From: Verrucomicrobiota bacterium
Lineage (GTDB): Bacteria > Verrucomicrobiota > Verrucomicrobiia > Verrucomicrobiales > Akkermansiaceae
Reading direction: 5' to 3'
Length of the DNA: 64,000 bases
Assembly (NCBI GenBank): GCA_026397725.1
Contig: JAPLUI010000487.1
Coordinates: 53,493 to 117,492, forward strand
Part shown: one piece after another, positions 1-9,900 of the stretch
How positions within the stretch are numbered: the stretch's first letter is position 1
Layout of the letters: the number at the start of each line of letters is the position of its first letter
Notes under the pieces: generated by a model
Seen by the model: the letters and a program-made list of their open reading frames with translations, nothing else
What the model was told of the DNA's origin: nothing
Databases searched by the model: none
Program-made: the position numbers and the translations under genes

Positions 1-1
1 A

Positions 2-1246
2 GTCTTCCTGAATTACGAGCAGACGCTCGAGATGATCCGCCGAATGGATAACCTGACCCTGGGAATCCCGAAAATCATCTATATCGTCGGCTGGCAATAC
101 AACGGGCACGATTCCAAATACCCCGCATGGTTCGAAGGAAATCCCAGGCTGAAACGCCCGCAAGATGCCAATTCGCTGGATAGCCTCAAATGGCTGATGA
201 AAGAGGCTGAAGCCTATCATACCACGGTCAGTCTTCACATCAACATGTTCGATGCTTACGAAGACAGTCCGCTCTGGGATGAATATGTCAAAAAGGACAT
301 CATTGCGAAAAATGCCGACGGCTCCTTGCGGCCGTGCGAATGGGGTTACCCGATCAGCTACGCCCGGGAATGGGAAACGGGATGTGTCCAAAAGCGGATC
401 GATGCACTGTGCGCCTTGCTTCCCATCCAACATGCCGGAACCATCCACATCGATGCGTTCCATACCTGGCCACCCGTCCCGACTCCCGCCCCGGACGGAA
501 AAACCTATGTGGAAAAAGACAAGGGAGTCATCAGTCCATACCTGAAATTCACGGTGGCCGATGAAACCGAGGCCCAACGCAATATCTTCCGGTATTGGGC
601 CCAAAAGGGCATCGATGTCACCAGCGAATCGGTCGCCTTCCTGCGCGAAACCGCCTTTGAAGGGTATCAGCCGATGGCCTGGTGGTTCAATGGCGGACTG
701 AATGCCTATTTGAAATGGCCCGCTGCCTTCTATTGTGGGGGCCGTGATAATACGGAATGGGGCATGCTTTTCGGGTCCAGCATGCATGGCGAGGACATTG
801 TGAGAAAGGAACCCGAGTCCCTGGCCGGCTTCAAGGAACAATTCTGCCTGAAAACCGCGGTTTGGTATTACCTGAACAGGCTCCAACGCCTTTATCTCCT
901 GAATGGCCAGGAATACCAGTCCGTCCAGTTCTCTGACAATGTCAGGACATACCTGTCAAAAGATGATCAGTACAGGGTCACCCAGGGCGAGGTGACCCTG
1001 GTTGAAGACACCGATGTGCTGATACCGGCACTTTGGATGGGAACCGGTTCCATGCTGGCCTACAGCAAAAAGGGGTATGCAAACAGATCGTGGACTCTCC
1101 CGGCGAATTGGCAGGATGCGAAGGAAGTGCAGCTTACCCGCATCACTGATGAAGGGAGCACAAAACCTGAATTGATAAAACCAGTGGCCGGAAAACTCGA
1201 CCTCACCCTGGCCAAGGATACCATGATCCTCATCGAAAAATTGTAA
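2..1246 (+). CDS. GH101-like endo-alpha-N-acetylgalactosaminidase, 5' end outside window
   Basis: The reading frame is open from base 2, so the first listed Met (base 32) is internal and the gene is cut by the window edge. Near the start it reads YIVGWQYNGHDSKYP, followed by a block on Ser-His-Ile-Asn and by HIDAFHTW, the kind of TIM-barrel strands found in GH101 (endo-alpha-GalNAc-ase) and related mucin O-glycan hydrolases. The Asp of HIDAF and the Glu of TSESV are candidate catalytic acids, but their spacing (58 residues) is longer than I expect for characterised GH101 enzymes, so an uncharacterised relative or a GH129-like enzyme is possible. The C-terminal part looks like a small beta-sandwich. 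It is the first of a run of + strand secreted-enzyme genes. Family assignment is from remembered motifs. Confidence 0.6.
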   Translation, partial: VFLNYEQTLEMIRRMDNLTLGIPKIIYIVGWQYNGHDSKYPAWFEGNPRLKRPQDANSLDSLKWLMKEAEAYHTTVSLHINMFDAYEDSPLWDEYVKKDIIAKNADGSLRPCEWGYPISYAREWETGCVQKRIDALCALLPIQHAGTIHIDAFHTWPPVPTPAPDGKTYVEKDKGVISPYLKFTVADETEAQRNIFRYWAQKGIDVTSESVAFLRETAFEGYQPMAWWFNGGLNAYLKWPAAFYCGGRDNTEWGMLFGSSMHGEDIVRKEPESLAGFKEQFCLKTAVWYYLNRLQRLYLLNGQEYQSVQFSDNVRTYLSKDDQYRVTQGEVTLVEDTDVLIPALWMGTGSMLAYSKKGYANRSWTLPANWQDAKEVQLTRITDEGSTKPELIKPVAGKLDLTLAKDTMILIEKL

Positions 1247-1266
1247 CCAACAGCTCAATCTTCCCC

Positions 1267-1392
1267 ATGCACGCCACCCCGAAAAGCAAATCCAAAGCAG
1301 TTGTTGCATCGGCTGCGCTGTGGTGTCTGGCGGCCAACGCCGCCGGGTTTGAAGCGTATTACACCCGCCTGAATCAGTCACTCAAGGCATGA
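1267..1392 (+). pseudogene. 5' stub of a secreted LamG-family protein gene
   Basis: This is a 41-codon ORF with a start, a lipophilic signal-peptide-like stretch (VVASAALWCLAANAAG) and then FEAYYTRLNQSLKA before a stop. The words after the signal, F-x-AYYTRL, match the mature N-terminus of the 900-residue protein at 10153 (FGAYYTRLPVAGN). I read it as the amputated beginning of a paralogue whose body has been deleted. The following gene starts 45 bp downstream. It could instead be a short expressed secreted peptide, but the exact family match makes a remnant more likely. Confidence 0.55.
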
Positions 1393-1437
1393 ACAACTAG
1401 GACCGATTCCAAGCCGCTGGAATAATTATAACTCCCC

Positions 1438-4400
1438 ATGAATACCAAATTCTTATCAATCACTTTGTTGCCCCTGTTTCTAACCGCCTTGTCCGCGAAC
1501 GCGCAAATGCCTGGCTGGCGGCATTCCGGCCGCATATATATTCTGACGACGCCGGAGGGTGCGAATCTTCCCGCGTCGGCGTCGGAGGACAACTTCCCGC
1601 TGCTGGTCCGCCTCCACCAGGATTTTTTCGATTTCAGCCAGGCCGGGGCGCATGGTGAAGACCTCCGCTTCACCTCCGCGGCCGGCAACGCATTGGCATT
1701 CGAGATCGAGGACTGGAAGCCTGCTGATGGGACGGCCAGCATCTGGGTGCGCATCCACCACATCAAAGGGAATGCCCGGCAGGCCATCACGATGTACTGG
1801 GGCAACAGCAGCGCCCCCGCCGCGGGCAACGGCGAAAGGGTTTTCGGCACGGATGCCGGGTTTTGCGGCGTATGGCATCTGGGGGATGATTGCAAGGATT
1901 CCACCCCGAACCATCTGAATGGAACCAGCAAGGACACCAGCCACGTTGCCGGGATCATCGGGAATGCCGAAGAGTTCCGCTTTGGCAGCTATATTGGCTC
2001 CGAGGAAGAGCAAAGTTGTCTGCCGAAAGACAACGAGGAGAGGTCCATGTCGATGTGGATGAGTCCAACCAGTTACGAAGGCAATCCCACCATGGGGGGA
2101 TGGGGAAAGCAGGGCTCCAAACATCTCTCCTACCTCACATTGGGAGATGGCGTGACCCGATTCCATGGTCATTCGGCTGACCCCAGAGGAAAATCCAGGA
2201 TTCCGCTGGGGGAATGGCATCATGTCGCGGTTTCCCTTTCCGGAGGCGAGATCCGGTTCTATTTGGACGGGGTGCAGGAATGTCGCAGAAACATGGTGAG
2301 CTTGGAAACAACCTCACCATCCGGATGGAATATCGGCAAGCACACTCCAGGGCCCGGCAATTGGGCGCAACATTACCGTGGCGCCCTCGACGAAGTGCGC
2401 TTTGAGGCTGTGGCACGTTCGGCCGACTGGGTGAAACTTTGTTACGAAAACCAGAAGCCGCTCCAGACTCTGGCCGGGACCTTGGTTCAGGACGGCAACG
2501 AGTTTTCAGTCTCACCCTCCGCCCTGACGATTCAAGAGGGGAAATCGGCATCCCTTTCAGGAAAGGCCGGTGGGGCCTGCAAGGTGTACTGGGTATTGAA
2601 AGATGGCGGCAAAGAGCAACTGCTCGCGGTCGATCGTTTCAACTGCACGTTTGATGCTGGCAGGCTTGCCGCTGATAAGAACGTCACTGTGCAGTTCAAG
2701 GCTGTTTATGCCGATGTGGTGAAAACCAAGGATATAGCCATCACGATTCGGGAGTATGTTCCGAATCCCGTATATACCCTCGCGACCCCGGCCACCTGGA
2801 ATGGCAGGGACGTGCTGGAAATTGCTCCAGTGATCTCCAACCTCGCAGCAATGAGGGCCACAGGCGCCGGCGACATGCATTACGCTTGGAAGGTCTCGGG
2901 AATGGCCACCATCCACGAGACCGGGCCGGGCAAACTGATCCTGAAGAGAGCCCAGAACAGCGGTGAGTTGCTCGTCACCCTCGCGCTCGATAATGGCGAT
3001 GTGGCTTCCTCCAAGACGATTGCGATCAAGGTGCGTGAGCCGGAGCGGGACGCCTGGGTCCAGCGTATTCCCGCCAAGGATGAGAAGCCTGCGAACAACC
3101 AGTTCTACCCCCGCGATGATGATAACGTGGGAACGCTCTACTATAACGGAACTCTGGATGGCGCCGCTGACTCGGTTTTCCTGAAGTTATATGCCGGGGA
3201 CAAGCTGATGGGTAAAATCGAGCAGCAATTGCCGGCTGATAGAACTTATGCCCTTGCCACCAAACTAAACGCCGGACTGGTCAAATATCGGACAGAGTTC
3301 GGCACCAACAACGGTAATCGCGAGAAAGTGCTGGATACGGCGGAAAACCTGGTCTGCGGCGATGCCTACATCATTCAGGGCCAGTCCAATGCGGAAGCCT
3401 GGGCAGACCAGGTCGTCCATCCATTCCAGAGCGAGTGGCTCCGCAGTTTCGGCACGCCGATTACCGATCCGGTGACGGCCAGGACCGCGATTTGGGGCAA
3501 TGCCATTTCCTTCAAAGGCGGCGAGAACCGTCACAAGCTCCAGATCGGTTACTGGGGCGTCGAGCTGGGCAAGCAACTCATCGAGCAACATCAGGTTCCG
3601 GTTTTCATCATCAATGGCGCCCAGGGCGGAACCCGTATTGACCAGCACCAGCGCAATGATGCCGATCCCACCGATGTGAACACCATCTATGGCAGGTTGC
3701 TATGGCGATTGCAGCAGGCGAAGCTCACGCATGGAATTCGCGCCGTGTTGTGGCACCAGGGAGAAAACGACCAGGGCGCCGGCGGGCCGAGCGGAACGTT
3801 CGGCTGGGAAGAATACCAGGATTACTTCGTCAGCTTGGCAGCCGCCTGGAAAGAGGATTACCCCAATATCAAGCACTACTATGTTTACCAGATTTGGCCG
3901 GGTGCGTGCGGCACGGAGCCCGATGCGAACGACCGCCTGCGTGACGCCCAGCGGACCCTGCCCTATCAGTTCTCCAACATGAGCGTCATGTCAACCCTGG
4001 GCATCCGTCCGGGTTCCGGCTGCCATTATTCCCCCGAGGGCTATGCCGTGATGGCTTGCTTAATGTATCCCCTGTTGAACCAATACAACTACGGAGTCGT
4101 TCCCAAGCAGTCGATCACTCCGCCGAACATCAGGGAAGTCTGCTACACCAGCGGCAAGCAGGATGAAATCGCCCTGCGGTTCGACCAAAGCGTGAAATTC
4201 GACGTCGCCGCACTCGGCAGATTCTATCTCGACGGCGAGGCCGGAAAAGTCGCTTCCGGCAACGGCTCCGGCAACCTCATCACGCTGCAACTGGCCGCTC
4301 CCTCGGGCGCAAGGAACATCACCTACGTCAAAGGTGGCGTCTGGAAGCAGGAACAAGCGATTATCCGGGGCACCAACGACATCGCAGCGCTGACCTTTTG

Positions 4401-4440
4401 CGAAGTCCCGATCCTGCCCGCCCCCACCGCCAGTCGATAA
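1438..4440 (+). CDS. Secreted DUF2341-LamG-SASA multidomain carbohydrate esterase
   Basis: A 1000-residue protein with a clear signal peptide (cleavage after LSANA, about residue 22). Domains in order: a DUF2341-type beta-sandwich (about 30-130, with ITMYWGNSSAP), a LamG/concanavalin domain (about 140-340), Ig-like linkers (350-620), then a SASA (sialate O-acetylesterase-like, SGNH hydrolase) domain (about 640-890). Visible SGNH signatures are GQSN with Ser650, WHQGEND near 772 and GCHYSPEGY with His863. Known members remove O-acetyl groups from sugars, including sialic acid. The LamG domain would anchor the enzyme to polymer. It lies between two gene stubs (1267-1392 and 4545-4703) but appears intact itself. 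The natural substrate cannot be read from sequence. Confidence 0.8.
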   Translation: MNTKFLSITLLPLFLTALSANAQMPGWRHSGRIYILTTPEGANLPASASEDNFPLLVRLHQDFFDFSQAGAHGEDLRFTSAAGNALAFEIEDWKPADGTASIWVRIHHIKGNARQAITMYWGNSSAPAAGNGERVFGTDAGFCGVWHLGDDCKDSTPNHLNGTSKDTSHVAGIIGNAEEFRFGSYIGSEEEQSCLPKDNEERSMSMWMSPTSYEGNPTMGGWGKQGSKHLSYLTLGDGVTRFHGHSADPRGKSRIPLGEWHHVAVSLSGGEIRFYLDGVQECRRNMVSLETTSPSGWNIGKHTPGPGNWAQHYRGALDEVRFEAVARSADWVKLCYENQKPLQTLAGTLVQDGNEFSVSPSALTIQEGKSASLSGKAGGACKVYWVLKDGGKEQLLAVDRFNCTFDAGRLAADKNVTVQFKAVYADVVKTKDIAITIREYVPNPVYTLATPATWNGRDVLEIAPVISNLAAMRATGAGDMHYAWKVSGMATIHETGPGKLILKRAQNSGELLVTLALDNGDVASSKTIAIKVREPERDAWVQRIPAKDEKPANNQFYPRDDDNVGTLYYNGTLDGAADSVFLKLYAGDKLMGKIEQQLPADRTYALATKLNAGLVKYRTEFGTNNGNREKVLDTAENLVCGDAYIIQGQSNAEAWADQVVHPFQSEWLRSFGTPITDPVTARTAIWGNAISFKGGENRHKLQIGYWGVELGKQLIEQHQVPVFIINGAQGGTRIDQHQRNDADPTDVNTIYGRLLWRLQQAKLTHGIRAVLWHQGENDQGAGGPSGTFGWEEYQDYFVSLAAAWKEDYPNIKHYYVYQIWPGACGTEPDANDRLRDAQRTLPYQFSNMSVMSTLGIRPGSGCHYSPEGYAVMACLMYPLLNQYNYGVVPKQSITPPNIREVCYTSGKQDEIALRFDQSVKFDVAALGRFYLDGEAGKVASGNGSGNLITLQLAAPSGARNITYVKGGVWKQEQAIIRGTNDIAALTFCEVPILPAPTASR

Positions 4441-4544
4441 TTTCCCGGTGATGCATTACTCCACCCTTGCCGGACAATCGGACACGTAATGATCCTGATC
4501 GAAACAACCAAACTCTCAAACCACACCACCACGCCTACCACACC

Positions 4545-4703
4545 ATGCACCCAACCCTCCTGACAAGGTCCGCCCTGCCGCGGCTCATCCCCGCCGGTCG
4601 TCAACCGCAGGCCCTCGATACCATCTCCGTCAAGACGGAAGGCGGCAGCACCACCGTCGAGTCGCTCGAAGTCTTCACTATGAAGTCGATCTGGAAGAAG
4701 TAG
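4545..4703 (+). pseudogene. Start stub joined to GH32 C-terminal tail
   Basis: A 52-residue frame beginning MHPTLLTRSALPRLIPAG (signal-like) and ending VESLEVFTMKSIWKK. The last part matches the extreme C-terminus of the complete GH32 enzyme at 16084-17802, which ends NSFEVHELKSIWKK. So the beginning of one gene and the last 30 or so codons of a GH32 gene have been joined, with about 1.6 kb lost. The frame is open further upstream (to 4467) without meaning. The rest of the 322-bp space between genes (4441-4762) holds nothing else that I recognise. Confidence 0.65.
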
Positions 4704-4762
4704 GACTGCAATTCACCAAGAACCGTGAATTATTCCCATCCGGGGCGCGTAGGGCTTGAACC

Positions 4763-6553
4763 ATGAACATGAATGCCCCTTGTCTTGCTGCCATAGCCTT
4801 GGCCATGCCGTTGCATGCCGGGCTTGAACTGCCGAAGGTTTTCACCCCGCACATGGTGCTGCAACGCGGCATGGCCGTGCCGGTATATGCCGCCGCCGCT
4901 CCGGGCGAGACGGTGGCCGTGAAGTCCCGTGACCTGACGAAGTCCGCCACCTCCGGCCAGGTTGGCAAGTGGTGCGTGAAACTCGACGCCTTGGCGGCCG
5001 GCGGCCCCGATGTGCTGACAATCGGTGACAAGATAATCGAAGACGTGCTGGTGGGCGATGTGTGGATCGGTTCCGGCCAATCGAACACGGACATGCCGGT
5101 GTCCGCCTATGCCGGTGACGACCCTGCGCCCGCGGCGGCAGCCAAAGAGCATTATCCCAAGATCCGCCTGATGAGTCGGTTATGGCGTCAAGGGTGTGCT
5201 GTGGGACCAGGGCGAGAGCCTCTATGGGCAATCATCATGATGCCGGCCACCGGTCGCGGCGCAGTCGGTCCATCGCCCGTGCCAGGCAACGAAGCACGGT
5301 GGTTCAAAGGCAACCTGCACACGCATTCACTCTGGAGCGACGGCGACGATTATCCGGAAATGATTGCCGATTGGTACAAGCGCAACGGCTATCAGTTCCT
5401 GGGAATTTCGGATCACAACGTGCTTCAGCAGGGCCAACGTTGGTTGGAACTCAAGCCACCGGCGGAGGGGAAAAGCGCGACCCCGCAAAACGGCGGCGGT
5501 GTGGCGCTGGAGCAATACCTCGGCCGCTTCGGTCCGGATTGGGTGGAACAGCGTGAGTCGAGCGGGAAGACGGCAATCCGCCTGAAACCGCTCGCCGAAT
5601 ACCGCTCGCTGTTAGAAGAGCCGGGGCGGTTCCTGATGATCTCCAGCGAGGAAATCACCTCGTCGTGGAAGCGCCCAAAGACCGAAACTGCGCCCGCGGC
5701 GGGCGGGCCGGTACACATGAACGTCACCAACCCGCGCGATTTCATCCCACCGGTGGGTGGCGACAGCGCGCTATCGGTCATGCAGCGGACGATTGACGCC
5801 GTGCTCGCGCAGCGGGCGAAAACCGGCCAGCCCATGTTTCCGCACCTGAATCACCCGAATTTCGGTTGGGGTGTCACCGCCGAAGAGTTGATGCAATTGC
5901 GAGGCGAGCAGTTCTTTGAAATCTACAATGGCCATCCGGGAGTGCATAACGATGGCGATGCCACCCACCTCGGCACCGATGAGATGTGGGACGCGATCCT
6001 CACCCGCCGGATCGCCGAACTCCATTTGCCGCTGATGTTTTGCATGGCCGTTGATGATGCCCACGCCTATCACGGGATGAAACTCGGCCAGAGCAACCCG
6101 GGCCGCGGCTGGGTCATGGTTCGGGCGAAAAACCTAACAGCCGAATCCATCATCACCGCGATGGAGGCCGGAGACTTTTACGCGTCCTCCGGCGTAACGC
6201 TCGCCGACGTGAAACGCGGCGGCAATCAACTCGAAGTGGAAATCCATGCGGAACCCGGGGTGACATACCTCACGAAATTCATCGGCACGCGCATCGGCTA
6301 CGACGCGGCCAGCCAGCTATTGCTCCGGCCAGAGGGTGAAGCTGCGGGAGCAACCGTTCCCCACCGGCGCTACAGCAAGGAGGTTGGTGCCGTTCTCGCC
6401 GAGGTTCCCGGCTCGCACGCGTCCTATACCATGCACGGAGACGAACTCTACGTGCGTGCGAAAATCATTTCCTCGAAGCCCAAGCCCAACGCCAGCGTGG
6501 CCAAGGAGGTCGAATGCGCATGGACCCAACCGCTGGCGGGCACCGCGAAGTGA
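4763..6553 (+). CDS. Chimeric ORF: SASA esterase N-terminus fused to secreted PHP-domain metallohydrolase
   Basis: Residues 1-19 are a signal peptide. Residues 20-140 are the N-terminal part of a SASA esterase (PHMVLQRGMAVPV, then GSGQSN with Ser107). The SASA part breaks off after KIRLM. Just downstream, one frame over (5178-5235), is the later SASA block GVKGVLWDQGES, so the SASA gene has lost about 90 internal codons and is frameshifted. From about residue 165 the ORF is a PHP/CehA-type hydrolase: NLHTHSLWSDG (His186, His188), GISDHN, HLNHPNFGWG and VDDAHAYH are the metal-binding motifs of the family. PHP enzymes are metal-dependent phosphoesterases, but secreted ones in polysaccharide clusters have unknown roles. 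The PHP part probably lost its own start and now borrows the esterase signal peptide. The PHP domain itself looks intact. An assembly error cannot be excluded. Confidence 0.75.
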   Translation: MNMNAPCLAAIALAMPLHAGLELPKVFTPHMVLQRGMAVPVYAAAAPGETVAVKSRDLTKSATSGQVGKWCVKLDALAAGGPDVLTIGDKIIEDVLVGDVWIGSGQSNTDMPVSAYAGDDPAPAAAAKEHYPKIRLMSRLWRQGCAVGPGREPLWAIIMMPATGRGAVGPSPVPGNEARWFKGNLHTHSLWSDGDDYPEMIADWYKRNGYQFLGISDHNVLQQGQRWLELKPPAEGKSATPQNGGGVALEQYLGRFGPDWVEQRESSGKTAIRLKPLAEYRSLLEEPGRFLMISSEEITSSWKRPKTETAPAAGGPVHMNVTNPRDFIPPVGGDSALSVMQRTIDAVLAQRAKTGQPMFPHLNHPNFGWGVTAEELMQLRGEQFFEIYNGHPGVHNDGDATHLGTDEMWDAILTRRIAELHLPLMFCMAVDDAHAYHGMKLGQSNPGRGWVMVRAKNLTAESIITAMEAGDFYASSGVTLADVKRGGNQLEVEIHAEPGVTYLTKFIGTRIGYDAASQLLLRPEGEAAGATVPHRRYSKEVGAVLAEVPGSHASYTMHGDELYVRAKIISSKPKPNASVAKEVECAWTQPLAGTAK

Positions 6554-6908
6554 TGCGGCGTGGCTTCCTCACCTGCCACGCTTGAGTTCGAATTCCGATG
6601 TTGGATCCTGATCAGCGTACGAACCTTCTGCTGGAATTCTCGTAGGACAAATTCCAGGGCTGTATCATGAACGAACGACGTTGAATTTGGCGGGGTCGCC
6701 GCAATGAGAAGCGATCGGAATGCGGTGGTTTGTTTCATGGCCATATTGGTTGTTCGGCAAACCGACCCAATGAGGTGCCCCCTCACCCCGCCGACCTTTG
6801 AATGAAAATCTCTCAATAGCAGGAAGGCAACGGTTTGCCGCAGTAACATGAAAGGCAAGCGCTGGCCTGACAGTAATGGAATTCACCCCCGAATGTTCGG
6901 ACCAGCAT
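6554..6908. other. Gene-free spacer upstream of GH2 enzyme
   Basis: This 355-bp spacer has no convincing coding sequence in any frame. The two overlapping antisense frames that cross it show no family motif, and no strong terminator hairpin or RNA fold was seen. It must contain the promoter of the downstream gene if that gene is not co-transcribed with the previous one. Confidence 0.5.
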
Positions 6909-9900
6909 ATGATGAGAAAAGACATTGGCATGATGATGGTGATAGGCGCCACCGCAGGCGCGGCAGGTGCGGAAACCAACGACTGGGAGAACCAGTCCCT
7001 GACCGCGCTCAACACCGAGCCGCCCCACGCCACCATGGTGGTGTGTCCCGATGCGGCGACAGCCCGGATGATCGGGATGGCCGTGAACGACGAACGGGTG
7101 AAATCGCCGTGGTATCGTTCGCTGAACGGCAACTGGAAATATCACTATTCGCAGAGTCCGCAGGAGCGAGTCGCCGGGTTTTTCAAGCCTGATTTCGATG
7201 ATTCCACCTGGCCGGTGATTCCGGTGCCCTCGAATGTGGAAATGGAGGGTTATGGCATCCCGATCTATAAGAACATCACGTATCCATGGCGGCCAGTGAA
7301 GGCGCCAATGATTCCGCAGGACTACAAGTTCAATACCGTGAACTCCTATCGTCGCACACTCGATGTGCCCGCGGATTGGGCGGCCCGGCGGGTGCTCATC
7401 AGCTTCGAGGGTGTCAATTCGTTCTTCTATCTCTGGATCAACGGCCAGGCGATCGGCTTCAGCAAGGACAGTCGCACCAGAGCGGAATTCGATGTCACGA
7501 AATATGTGAAGCCCGGGAAGAATTCGCTGGCGCTGGAGAATTTCCGCTGGTGTGATGGTTCTTATCTTGAGGATCAGGATTTCTGGCGCATGAGCGGCAT
7601 TTTCCGTGATGTCTATCTCTGGTCCGCGCCGTGGCAGCACATCCGTGATTTCGAGGTCAAGACCGGGCTGGATGCCGCTTATCTCAACGCCGATTTGAAG
7701 GTTTCCCTCCAACTGAACAATGCCGGCAAGGCTGCGGCCGGCTTGACGGTCGAGGCCTCGCTTGCCGATCACAAGGGCATGGTTTCCACGATGACGTCCA
7801 AACCGGCGGTGGTGGCACCCGGCACGGAAGCCACGGTTGAATTGTCGGCGAAGGTGGCTCAACCGCGCAAATGGTCGGCTGAAGATCCGTATCTTTATGC
7901 CATGCTCATTACGCTCAGGGATGGGCAGGGAACCACGCTGGAGGTGATTCCGGCCAAAGTGGGATTCCGCAAGGTGGAGTTGAAAGACGGTGACATGCTG
8001 GTGAATGGCAAACGCATCCTGGTCAAGGGCGTCAACCGCCATGAACATGAACCCGACCAGGGCCAGGCCATCGGGACGGCGTCCATGATCAAGGACATCA
8101 CCTTGATGAAACAGCATAACATCAACCTGGTCCGCACGGCCCATTATCCCAATCATCCGGCCTGGTATGATCTCTGTGATCAATATGGACTCTTCCTGAT
8201 CGATGAGGCGAACATCGAGTGCCATGGGAACATGGGCCTCACGAAAGATCCCGCATGGCTCGCGGCCTACATGGACCGCACGGTGCGAATGGTCGAGAGG
8301 GACAAGAATCATCCGTCGATCATCATCTGGTCGGTTGGCAATGAAAACGGCCCTGGCAAGAATCTGGAAACCACCTCCGCCTGGATGAAACAAAGGGATC
8401 CGTCACGGCTGGTGCATTCATGCGAAGCCGGAGAAGCGGCATGGACGGACATTGTGGCACCCATGTATCCCGGCCCGCAGTCGCTGAAGAATTATGGCTC
8501 CGGACGCCAGAAGAACGATCGGCCGTATATCATGTGTGAGTATGCTCACGCCATGGGCAACAGCTCCGGTGACCTGTGGCCATACTGGAGGTATATCTAC
8601 AGTCTGCCCAACCTTCAGGGAGGCTCGATATGGGACTGGGTGGACCAGGGGATCCTGCAACCGGCGGATCCTGACAGGAAGCCGGGCGTCGTGAAGGTCA
8701 AGCCCGGCGAAAAGGTGTTTCAGGCGTTTGGCCGTGATTTCGGCACCAGGGATGATCCCAGCGAACAGAACTTCTGCTGCAACGGGCTGGTGTCGTCCGA
8801 CCGCACGCCGCATCCCGGCCTGGCGGAAGTCAAGAAGGTCTATCAGTATATTCAGATGAAGCCGCTTGATCTGGCAACAGGTGAGATCGAGGTGAGGAAC
8901 TGGTATGACTTCACTAGCCTCAAGGACCTCGTCAAAGGACAATGGACCTTGAAAGCCGACGGCAGGATTCTGCAGCAGGGTGACTTGGCTGAGCTGGATC
9001 TGGCGGCCGGCGCGACGGCGAAGGTGAGGGTTCCCTTCACGGCCGTCGCTCCCGAGCCTGGCACGGAATACTGGTTGGATGTGAACTTTGTCTTGAAAGC
9101 CGATCAAGCGTGGGCCAAGGCCGGCCACGAGGTGGCATGGGAACAATTCAAACTGCTGGTGACGATGCCCGCCCCGGTGGCGGATCCAACCGGCGGCAAA
9201 CTGGACATCACCGGTGACGCGGACAGCCTGCGCGTCGCGGGAAAAAGCTTCTCGATGGCAATCGACAAGCATGCGGGCGTGATCACCTCGTTGCAGTTCG
9301 ATGGCACCGAATTGATGGAGCAACCGCTGCGTCCGCACTTCTGGCGCGCGCCAACGGACAATGATCGCGGGCATCGGATACCCTACGATGTCTGGCGCAA
9401 TGTCGGCAAGGATTGGAAACCGGACTCGGTGACCGTCGATAGGCAAACCCCGGAACTCGTGGTGGTTTCGGCGCGTGGTCCGCTGCCATCGGTTAGCGCG
9501 TCCTGTACGCTGGCCTATCGCATCTTCCCGAGCGGCGATGTGGTGGTGCATGCGTCTTATGTTTCCGCGCCCGATGCCGGAAAAGTGCCCGAAATGCCGC
9601 GCTTCGGCATGCAGATGGCGCTCAAGCCCGGCTTCGAGAACCTGCGCTGGTATGGACGCGGCCCGCAGGAAACCTACAGCGACCGGTGTGATGCGCGGAT
9701 GGATGTCTATGAGGGAAGCGTAAGCGACCAGTACTTCGATTACTCGGAACCCGGCGAGACGGGCAACAAGGTGGACGTGCGATGGGTGACGCTTGCCAAT
9801 GACAAGGGCATCGGCCTCCTGGCGATTGGCCAGCCGGCATTAAGCGTCAACGCGCTGCACTACACCACCGAGGACTTGATGGACGTGGCTCATGGCTGGG

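Noticed and set aside
6813..8393. 526-codon antisense ORF opposite the GH2 enzyme
   Set aside because: It mirrors the GC-rich codon pattern of the real GH2 gene, has no start signal and no family motif, while the + strand has all catalytic residues.
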